From NCBI GenBank assembly GCA_018663165.1, contig JABJES010000253.1, positions 1 to 9,030 of the forward strand: a stretch of DNA of 9,030 nt, written 5' to 3'. This DNA comes from Rhodospirillaceae bacterium. Lineage in GTDB: Bacteria > Pseudomonadota > Alphaproteobacteria > UBA11136. The stretch's first letter is position 1. The number at the start of each line of letters is the position of its first letter. Both the position numbers and the translations under genes were made by a program. Under the pieces are notes generated by a model. That model made no database searches and had not been told where the DNA came from. It worked only from the letters and a program-made list of their open reading frames with translations. Of this stretch, positions 1 through 5,604 are shown piece by piece.

Positions 1-432
1 AATCGAACTGACGATGGCGATTTGCCCGCCACCTTTTTTGACCATTGCCGTCATCGTCGGCAGGACCGTATTGATGGTGCCCATCACGTTGACCTGGTGA
101 ATTTCCTGCATTTTTTCCGGGCTCTCCCCCATGCCGCCGCTGCCGCCTGCGATCCCGGCATTGGCGACCATCAGATCGAGGGGGGATTGCGTGTCGCAGG
201 CAGTAATCCATTGGGAACAGGCTTTGACATCGGTTATATCGAGGCGCTGGCCATGACAGGTCGCGCCCTTTGCCGTGCAGGCTGCCGCCACGCTGGCCAC
301 TCTTTTCTCGTCACGGCCGCAGAGGAAGAGTGTAATGCCGGGGGCGGCATAGGCCTTTGCCAAGGCCTCGCCGATGCCTGAACTGGCGCCGGTAATAAGA
401 ATCGATTTTGGGGCAGGATGTGAAAAAGCCAT
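1..432 (-). CDS. Short-chain dehydrogenase/reductase (SDR), N-terminal part, cut by window edge
   Basis: This is an NAD(P)-dependent oxidoreductase of the classical SDR family. My reading of the minus strand from the ATG at 432 gives 144 residues without a stop, running off position 1. Seen: the Rossmann cofactor motif TGASSGIG at residues 14-21, CGRDEKR after beta-2 (about 38-44, where an Arg often favours NADP(H)), an LDITD segment (64-68) near the adenine site, the NAG motif at 91-93, and the IVSS strand at the visible end, which should carry the catalytic Ser. The catalytic YxxxK lies outside the window. Only a weak Shine-Dalgarno is visible; ATG 432 is chosen because it places the glycine motif about 14 residues in, as is usual. 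The gene is divergent from yicC. The substrate cannot be told from sequence; it could be any general SDR, including a sorbitol-dehydrogenase-like or fatty-acid-related enzyme. Confidence 0.88.
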   Translation of the reverse strand, partial: MAFSHPAPKSILITGASSGIGEALAKAYAAPGITLFLCGRDEKRVASVAAACTAKGATCHGQRLDITDVKACSQWITACDTQSPLDLMVANAGIAGGSGGMGESPEKMQEIHQVNVMGTINTVLPTMTAMVKKGGGQIAIVSSI

Positions 433-503
433 GGGTCCATTGTCGCATGGGTGTTTTTTTTGCGCTATGGGTGCTAAATCTGGCTCAGGTTTAAGTGCTG
501 AAT

Positions 504-513
504 GGAGAGGGAG
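504..513 (+). promoter_or_regulatory. Shine-Dalgarno sequence that fixes the yicC start
   Basis: The purine run GGAGAGGGAG lies 5 nt before a GTG at 519. An upstream in-frame GTG at 495 would put this run inside the coding region and has no ribosome binding site of its own. Start at 519 gives MALSSMTGFAR, the N-terminus normal for the YicC family. Confidence 0.7.
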
Positions 514-518
514 AAAAC

Positions 519-1406
519 GTGGCTTTATCGAGCATGACAGGGTTTGCCCGCATTGAGGGTCAGCATGAGGGCACAGGCTGGGTCTGGGAGGCCAAGAGCG
601 TCAACGCCAAGGGACTGGATGTGCGCTTTCGATTGCCGTCTGGATATGATGGCCTGGAGGTAAAGGCCCGCTCGAAAGTTCAGGAGAGCTTTAAACGCGG
701 CAATATTTTTCTGACCCTTTCTCTATCCACTGCCAAGGGTGGTATTGCGCTCAGGCTTAATGAAGATGTCGCTGATACGCTTAGCGGAATTCTCGAAACG
801 CTTACTCAGCGTTTTGATGCCGACAAGCCTCGCCTTGATGGACTTTTGCGCGTCCCCGGCCTGATTGAGAGTCTGGACAGGGATGAAAGCCAAGAGGCTG
901 TTCTGGGGCGCGAAAAGGCTCTTCTGAAAGGATTGCAAAAGGTGCTGGTTGATCTGACGGAGATGCGGGCCCAGGAAGGCATGCATCTGGGCAAGGTCAT
1001 CACCGGGTTTCTCGATGAGATCGACCGCCTGCGTGGACGGGCGGAAGATTGCGCTGCCCTTCAACCGCCAGCGATGAAAAAAAAGTTTCAGGCTCAGTTG
1101 GATGAACTTCTCGACACAGCGCCGCCAGTGGCCGAAGACCGCTTGGCCCAGGAATTTGCCCTTCTTGTGGCCAAGGCCGATACCCGCGAGGAGCTCGACC
1201 GTCTTGCCGCCCATGTGTCGGCGGTGCGGGCACTTCTTCAGGATGGAGGCGCTGTTGGCCGCAAACTCGATTTTCTCTGTCAGGAACTCAACCGTGAGAC
1301 CAATACGATCTGTTCAAAGTCGGCGGATATGGATTTGACCCAAACTGGTCTGGATCTCAAGGCATCGGTTGAGCAATTGCGCGAGCAGGTTCAAAATATT
1401 GAATAG
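519..1406 (+). CDS. yicC: YicC/YloC family endoribonuclease
   Basis: A protein of 295 residues from the GTG at 519, close to the 287 of E. coli YicC. Family members are reported as stress-related endoribonucleases that act on RNA in the cytoplasm; the precise role here is inferred from that. Seen: the N-terminal YicC_N domain starting MTGFAR, with the signature EAKSVNAKGLDVRFRLP (about residues 24-40); a helical middle region; and the C-terminal DUF1732 domain with KADTREELDRLAAHV, GGAVGRKLDFLCQELNRE, NTICSKS and a terminal EQLREQVQNIE, all near-consensus. The longer alternative from GTG 495 adds eight residues that are not conserved in the family. It is followed by gmk on the same strand, a widely conserved pairing, but a 151-bp gap with promoter-like sequence suggests gmk can be transcribed separately. 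An A8 run at 1077-1084 encodes Met-Lys-Lys-Lys. Confidence 0.95.
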   Translation: MALSSMTGFARIEGQHEGTGWVWEAKSVNAKGLDVRFRLPSGYDGLEVKARSKVQESFKRGNIFLTLSLSTAKGGIALRLNEDVADTLSGILETLTQRFDADKPRLDGLLRVPGLIESLDRDESQEAVLGREKALLKGLQKVLVDLTEMRAQEGMHLGKVITGFLDEIDRLRGRAEDCAALQPPAMKKKFQAQLDELLDTAPPVAEDRLAQEFALLVAKADTREELDRLAAHVSAVRALLQDGGAVGRKLDFLCQELNRETNTICSKSADMDLTQTGLDLKASVEQLREQVQNIE

Positions 1407-1457
1407 TGCCGCTCAATAATGCTTTGGCAAAGGGCGCCGGGTTCCCACGGGGGGGCC

Positions 1458-1521
1458 TTGTCGTTATGGGGAAAGAGTGATAAAAATGAAGGCTATATAA
1501 TAAACTATATTCATTACAATG
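1458..1521 (+). promoter_or_regulatory. AT-rich stretch with candidate gmk promoter(s)
   Basis: Between yicC and gmk the composition becomes AT-rich, unlike the surrounding coding DNA. Two sigma70-like arrangements are visible: TTGTCG (1458-1463) then 17 bp then TAAAAA (1481-1486), and a perfect TATAAT (1496-1501) lacking a good -35. Initiation downstream of TATAAT would begin near 1508, only about 10 nt before the first in-frame gmk ATG at 1519. Pattern matching by eye only. Confidence 0.4.
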
Positions 1522-1557
1522 AGTTACGGGGGGTTGCCCGTTTCGGGCGCCATATTT

Positions 1558-2220
1558 ATGTCAGCCAGTTCCTCCTTTTCAGAGTCAGTTCCGGAAATTC
1601 AGCGTCGCGGTTTGATGCTCGTCCTCTCGTCGCCCTCGGGTGCCGGCAAGACGACCATATCGAGGGATATGCTGGCGCGGGATGACAATCTCGCCATGTC
1701 GGTCTCTGCGACGACGCGGGAAATACGACCCAGCGAGGTCGAGGGTGTCGATTACCAATTTGTCGATAAGATCGAGTTTAATCTCATGGTGAATCGCGGC
1801 GAATTGCTTGAGCATGCCAAGGTCTTCGACAATTATTACGGCACCCCGAAGGAGCCGGTCGAAGCGGCGCTGAAAGAAGGACGTGATGTCCTGTTTGATG
1901 TCGATTGGCAGGGTGCCCAGGATTTGCGGCAATGTGCGGGGGAGGATCTGGTCAGTGTCTTTATCCTGCCGCCCTCGACGATGGAACTGGAGCGCCGTTT
2001 GCGCGCCAGAGCCCAGGACAGCCCGGAAGTGGTGGCTGCACGGATGGCGAAATCGGCCGATGAGATGAGTCACTGGGATGCCTATGACTACATCATCATC
2101 AATCATCACATTTCAGAAAGTATCGAGAGTGTTCAGGCCATTCTCTCGGCCGAACGCCTCAAGCGCGAACGTCAGACCGGGCTGACCGAATTTGTCAAAG
2201 GGCTCCGCGAGTGGCGCTAG
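1558..2220 (+). CDS. gmk: Guanylate kinase
   Basis: Guanylate kinase transfers phosphate from ATP to GMP (or dGMP), giving GDP, a cytoplasmic step of guanine nucleotide synthesis. Seen, numbering from ATG 1558 (220 residues, typical of the family): P-loop SSPSGAGKTT at 24-33; the GMP-binding segment with SVSATTREIRPSEVEGVDYQF; ELLEHAKVFDNYYGTP; GRDVLFDVDWQGAQDLR; and the lid region around ERRLRARAQDS. The reading frame is open back to an ATG at 1519, which would add 13 residues (233 total). Neither start has a convincing Shine-Dalgarno; 1558 is preferred because the N-terminal tail then has the family length, but 1519 is possible and would be close to leaderless if TATAAT at 1496 is the -10 box. 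The gene converges on rsmA with a 20-bp gap. Function is certain, the start is not. Confidence 0.95.
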   Translation: MSASSSFSESVPEIQRRGLMLVLSSPSGAGKTTISRDMLARDDNLAMSVSATTREIRPSEVEGVDYQFVDKIEFNLMVNRGELLEHAKVFDNYYGTPKEPVEAALKEGRDVLFDVDWQGAQDLRQCAGEDLVSVFILPPSTMELERRLRARAQDSPEVVAARMAKSADEMSHWDAYDYIIINHHISESIESVQAILSAERLKRERQTGLTEFVKGLREWR

Positions 2221-2229
2221 GCAATAGCG
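2215..2229. terminator. Short hairpin at the gmk/rsmA convergent junction (weak)
   Basis: An inverted repeat CGCTA-GGCAA-TAGCG has a 5-bp perfect stem and overlaps the TAG stop codon of gmk. It lies between convergent genes, where a bidirectional terminator would be expected, but there is no T-run on either side. It is therefore at best a weak or factor-dependent signal. Confidence 0.2.
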
Positions 2230-2240
2230 GGTAAGACGAT

Positions 2241-3101
2241 TCACGTTTTCCCTAGCTCGGCATAGACGCGGGCTAACCGACAAAACTCTTCAACTGATAA
2301 TTCCTCGGCCCGCCGGGTTCCTTCAATGCCAGCTTTTTCGATCAGCATTCCCGTATTACAGCCAAGGCTTTTCAGGCTGCCGCGCAGCATCTTGCGCCGT
2401 TGTCCGAAGGCGGCAACAGTGACCGCAGTCAGAGCCTTCCTGTCGGCCGGGGCCAGGGGATGTGGCCGTGGGGTCAGCCCGACCAGGCTCGATGTAACCT
2501 TAGGTGCAGGGGTAAAGGCCCTGGCTGGAATATCGAAATGCAGCTTGGTCTCGCACAGCCATTGAGTCATCACCGAAAGACGCCCATAGGTTTTTGATCC
2601 AGGTGCGGCGACGATGCGCATGGCCACCTCTTTTTGAAACATCAAGGTCAGGCTCAGATAGCGCCTTGCATCAACAAGCCACATAAAAAGCAGTTCGGTG
2701 GCGACGTTATAGGGCAAATTGGCAATGATACGCAGGGGTTCTGTTTCGCCGACCAGACTTTGAGGGGTAACCTTCAGGGCATCGCCTTCAATAAGGGCCA
2801 GCCTGTCCGGAAAGGCCGATCTCAGTTCCTTTAAGGCCTCAAGGCAGCGCTTGTCCCGCTCAACGGCGATGATTTGTTTGGCTCCCTCATCTAAAAGGGC
2901 GCGGGTCAGACCGCCGGGGCCGGGTCCAATTTCAATCACCGTGCAGTCACTGATATCTCCGGCGGCACGCGCGATGCGCCGGGTCAGGTTGAGGTCGAGA
3001 AGAAAATTCTGGCCGAGGGATTTTCTCGCCCGCAATTCATAGCGATCGATAATGTCGCGCAGGGGCGGAAAGCTCCCCTCGTCTGGTTGGGGATCAGGCA
3101 A
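2241..3101 (-). CDS. rsmA: 16S rRNA (adenine1518-N6/adenine1519-N6)-dimethyltransferase RsmA (KsgA)
   Basis: RsmA uses S-adenosylmethionine to dimethylate two adjacent adenosines in the 3' hairpin of 16S rRNA during 30S assembly. The protein has 286 residues from a TTG at 3101. Seen: the N-terminal LGQNFL (29-34), SAM motif I EIGPGPGGLT (57-66), acidic ERD (81-83), EGDAL (105-109), the catalytic NLPYNV (128-133), FQKEVAMRI (155-163), FTPAPKVTSSLV (196-207) and the C-terminal small domain with AFGQRRKMLRGSLKSLG. The TTG start overlaps the end of pdxA by 8 nt. No ATG or GTG lies nearby in frame, and starting here retains the FPPLRDII segment usual before LGQNFL in alphaproteobacteria. No Shine-Dalgarno is evident, so translation is probably coupled to pdxA. 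It is the last gene of the minus-strand operon. Confidence 0.95.
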   Translation of the reverse strand: MPDPQPDEGSFPPLRDIIDRYELRARKSLGQNFLLDLNLTRRIARAAGDISDCTVIEIGPGPGGLTRALLDEGAKQIIAVERDKRCLEALKELRSAFPDRLALIEGDALKVTPQSLVGETEPLRIIANLPYNVATELLFMWLVDARRYLSLTLMFQKEVAMRIVAAPGSKTYGRLSVMTQWLCETKLHFDIPARAFTPAPKVTSSLVGLTPRPHPLAPADRKALTAVTVAAFGQRRKMLRGSLKSLGCNTGMLIEKAGIEGTRRAEELSVEEFCRLARVYAELGKT

Positions 3102-4209
3102 CGGAAAGCTGCAAGGATTGTCGCGTCGCCTGTGAAATGGTCTGTGAAACGGTCTGTGAAATCGACGACAAGTCGTCGGCCGTCGTCAAGGCGACGATCA
3201 GGCTATTAGGGCTGGCGACCCCCTGGCCAGCGATATCCAGCGCCGTGCCGTGATCGGGCGATGTGCGAATAAAGGGAAGACCAAGGGTGATATTAACGCC
3301 GTTTTCAAAATCCAGCGTCTTAAGCGGGATCAGCGCTTGATCGTGATACATGCAGATAATTGCATCGAAATTCTTTCGCGCCTCGGCATGAAAAAGTGTG
3401 TCGGCGGGGGAAGGACCTTTGACGTCAAAACCCTGGCCGACCAAATTATCCACTGCTGGCGCGATGATCTCGATTTCCTCAAAGCCCATTTTTCCCTCCT
3501 CCCCGCCATGGGGGTTCAACGCCGCAACTGCGAGGCGGGGATGCTTTATGCCGAATATGGTTTCCAGCGCCCGTGCCGTTATTTGTGCTTGAGTAACGAT
3601 GTTCTCAAAGGTCAGGGTGGCGGACACCTGATTGAGGGGAATATGAATGGTGACCGGCACCACGCGCAAGCAGGGTTGCAGGTCAGGCACGGCAAGCATC
3701 ATTGCCGGAACAAAGGGTTTTCGATGATTGTCCGTGCCTGCGATCTCGGCCAGGTATTCGGTGTGTCCAGGGTGCGGGAACCCTGCATCGGCCAGGGTTT
3801 TCTTGTGGATTGGATTGGTCACCAAAGCGGATGCCCGGCCATCGCCAACCAGTTTCACGGCGTGCTCAATGGATGCTAGAACGGCCTTGGCATTTGCCGG
3901 GTCCGGGGTGCCGGGCAGAGCGTTAACCGGTTCACTTAAGGCAAGAACCGGCAGCGCGTTATTCCAGCAAGCCAAGGCGTCTTCCGGGGTCTCGATGTGG
4001 CAAAGTGGCACAGGTAAATCAAGGGTGGCGGCAATTTTGGAAAGGCGCTCTTTATCATCGATGATAAAAAAGGGCGGGATTTCTCTTTCCCCTGAGCGGC
4101 GCGTCTGTTGGCTTTTAAGCCACGTTCGTAAAGCGATCTCGCCACCGATTCCAGATGGTTCGCCCATGGTCAGGGCGAGCGCAGGTTTCTTCATTGGCAG
4201 ATCAGTCAT
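3094..4209 (-). CDS. pdxA: 4-hydroxythreonine-4-phosphate dehydrogenase PdxA
   Basis: PdxA oxidises 4-phosphohydroxy-L-threonine with NAD(P)+; decarboxylation follows to give the 3-amino-2-oxopropyl phosphate used by PdxJ in the DXP-dependent route to pyridoxal 5'-phosphate. The 371-residue protein shows the N-terminal LALTMGEPSGIGGEI (11-25), TNPIHKK (131-137), and the three metal-ligand histidines in HPGHTEYLA (H149), LNPHGGEEG (H234) and MYHDQALIPLK (H289), plus RTSPDHGTALDIAG (315-328). It is longer than the 329-residue E. coli enzyme, partly because of a Ser/Thr/Gln-rich C-terminal tail (about 345-371) built from a 12-bp repeat. Its ATG overlaps the surA TGA as ATGA, indicating translational coupling; ATG at 4194 (MKKPALAL) is an alternative start. 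The 3' end overlaps the rsmA start by 8 nt. Confidence 0.96.
   Translation of the reverse strand: MTDLPMKKPALALTMGEPSGIGGEIALRTWLKSQQTRRSGEREIPPFFIIDDKERLSKIAATLDLPVPLCHIETPEDALACWNNALPVLALSEPVNALPGTPDPANAKAVLASIEHAVKLVGDGRASALVTNPIHKKTLADAGFPHPGHTEYLAEIAGTDNHRKPFVPAMMLAVPDLQPCLRVVPVTIHIPLNQVSATLTFENIVTQAQITARALETIFGIKHPRLAVAALNPHGGEEGKMGFEEIEIIAPAVDNLVGQGFDVKGPSPADTLFHAEARKNFDAIICMYHDQALIPLKTLDFENGVNITLGLPFIRTSPDHGTALDIAGQGVASPNSLIVALTTADDLSSISQTVSQTISQATRQSLQLSVA
3127..3162 (-). repeat. Three-copy 12-bp in-frame tandem repeat at the end of pdxA
   Basis: Copies at 3151-3162, 3139-3150 and 3127-3138, read on the minus strand as RTTTCACAGACC-like units. The first two are nearly identical; the third diverges in its last codon. 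They encode ISQT-VSQT-ISQA (residues 350-361) in the C-terminal tail of PdxA, beyond all catalytic motifs. Confidence 0.8.
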
Positions 4210-5504
4210 TTTACATTCGAATCTTTACGAATATCGATATGTGCGGCACGGCGCAGGTCTCTCAGATATCGCCGCGCCATCAGGTCGAGGCGCTGGAACT
4301 CCAGGGTGGATTGGATCTCTTCGCGGTCCGGTTCAATCGATTCGGGTTCAATTCGCTCGCATACCATCAACACCATAATGCCGCTACTGGTCACAATGGC
4401 TTCGCTGGGGGTGCCGACATCAAGAGTATTGACGGCTTCTTTGAGGTTTTCAGGAAGATCGCCGAGAGACAGGGTGCCCAGATTATTTGTCAGTGTGGCG
4501 CCGGATTCGTCGCTCAGTTCCGACATTGCATCGCACCCGGAAATATCTCTGGTCAGGGCGACAGCCTTTTCGGTTAATCCGCTTATTTCATCTTCCGAGG
4601 CCAGTGGCGGAAGCTCAAGAAAGAGCTGAAGCAGAGATACCTGTACCTCGCCGGTTGCTCCGATAATGCGTTTTTCCCTCATCAGAATGATGTGATAGCC
4701 GGTGACGCTGCGAAGGGGGCCCTTTACCTGCCCCGAGATCATTGGCTTGATTTCTATCTCGAGTTCTTCATCGATTTGTCCTGGTTGAATCCACCCGATA
4801 TCACCGCCGGTCGCCGCCGAAGCAGAGCCTGAGAACTGGGTTGCCAGTTCTTGAAATGGTGTTCCCTCATACAGATGCGCCATAATTTGCTTGCCTAGAC
4901 GGAGGGTTTCATCTTCCTGGTCCGGGCTCTCGACGGGGAGGAAAATTTCGGCCAGAAGAAATTCCGGATTTCCCTTGTTTTTCTCCATCTTCTCAATCGA
5001 TTCATTGATCTCATCGTCGCCGATATCGATTTGAGAGCGTAGGCGGCGATTGATCAGGTCCCGCCAGGCGAGGTTGGATTCAACCTGGTCGATAAAAGTT
5101 TGGGGATTGATCCCGTCATCTCTCATTTGCTCTCTGAATTCGCCTTTTTCGATGCCGTTTGCCTCTTCGAGGTTGGCAAGGGCTTCTTCAATCTTCTCCT
5201 CTGTTATTTCGACGTTGCGTTCTTTGGCTTCCTGCACCTTCAGTTTCTCGTTAATCAGGCTCTGCAGTGTTTTTGATCTGATTTCCAGACGGTTTTCCGC
5301 TGTGTTCTCAAGACCAAGCGATTTCAGGGTCAGGGTGATTCGCGATTCAATATCATATTCGGAAATGACCTCGTCGTTGACGACGGCAACAATGCCCTGG
5401 ATGTCCTGGGCAGGAACCGGAGAAGTGATGAGAAACCAAAAAAAGACGGCGCACAGACTGCGATAGATAAATTTTCGTCGGGGCTGTTTTTTTTGTGTCT
5501 TCAT
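4206..5504 (-). CDS. surA: Periplasmic peptidyl-prolyl isomerase / chaperone SurA
   Basis: SurA escorts unfolded outer-membrane beta-barrel proteins, LptD among them, across the periplasm to the BAM complex. From the ATG at 5504 the protein has 432 residues. Seen: basic N-terminus and hydrophobic core (AVFFWFLI, about 19-26) with likely cleavage after PVPA (residue 32); the SurA N-terminal domain starting IVAVVNDEVISEYDI (38-52), with helical, charged segments to about 160; a parvulin domain at about 183-279 with GGDIGWIQPGQI and LRSVTGYHIILMREKR; a second parvulin-like region at about 288-385 that lacks most catalytic-type residues; and a C-terminal helix. A TTG six bases upstream (5510) would add two residues; ATG is preferred. 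The gene lies about 100 bp downstream of lptD and overlaps pdxA by ATGA. An A8 run (5487-5494) sits near the start of the coding sequence. Confidence 0.93.
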   Translation of the reverse strand: MKTQKKQPRRKFIYRSLCAVFFWFLITSPVPAQDIQGIVAVVNDEVISEYDIESRITLTLKSLGLENTAENRLEIRSKTLQSLINEKLKVQEAKERNVEITEEKIEEALANLEEANGIEKGEFREQMRDDGINPQTFIDQVESNLAWRDLINRRLRSQIDIGDDEINESIEKMEKNKGNPEFLLAEIFLPVESPDQEDETLRLGKQIMAHLYEGTPFQELATQFSGSASAATGGDIGWIQPGQIDEELEIEIKPMISGQVKGPLRSVTGYHIILMREKRIIGATGEVQVSLLQLFLELPPLASEDEISGLTEKAVALTRDISGCDAMSELSDESGATLTNNLGTLSLGDLPENLKEAVNTLDVGTPSEAIVTSSGIMVLMVCERIEPESIEPDREEIQSTLEFQRLDLMARRYLRDLRRAAHIDIRKDSNVK

Positions 5505-5604
5505 TTTCAATAATGGGCCTGATTGAAATGTCGGAGATGTCTTGTTTCCGAACGGTGAAGGCGAGGTGATAATCAGAATACTCGGAAATGTGGCGTTTTT
5601 TAGG
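5505..5604 (-). other. lptD-surA intergenic gap
   Basis: This is the only sizeable gap in the minus-strand operon, about 100 bp. It contains no ORF, no strong terminator and no convincing promoter pair. A TTGACC overlapping the lptD stop lies 22 bp from a TATTCT, which is too far for a standard sigma70 site. A small perfect palindrome TGATAATCA lies at 5567-5575. A surA-specific promoter remains possible. Confidence 0.4.

Noticed and set aside
723..1214. Long minus-strand open frame (163 codons) opposite yicC
   Set aside because: It is fully antisense to a strongly conserved gene, and its translation shows no recognisable motif or domain. It is a codon-bias shadow.
1486..1500. Mini-ORF ATG AAG GCT ATA TAA upstream of gmk (leader peptide?)
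   Set aside because: Four codons with no regulatory codon bias and no attenuator hairpin; such short frames occur by chance in AT-rich sequence.
3163..3178. Inverted repeat CGACGAC-AA-GTCGTCG as a regulatory hairpin
   Set aside because: It falls inside the pdxA coding sequence and arises from the Asp-Asp-Leu-Ser-Ser codons; the 2-nt loop is too tight for a full stem.
3250..3879. Plus-strand open frame of 209 codons opposite pdxA
   Set aside because: It lies antisense to pdxA, whose metal-binding motifs are intact throughout. The translation has no domain pattern and no ribosome binding site was evident.
5567..5575. Palindrome TGATAATCA in the lptD-surA gap as an operator
   Set aside because: A single 9-bp palindrome without a second copy or a nearby promoter is expected by chance.
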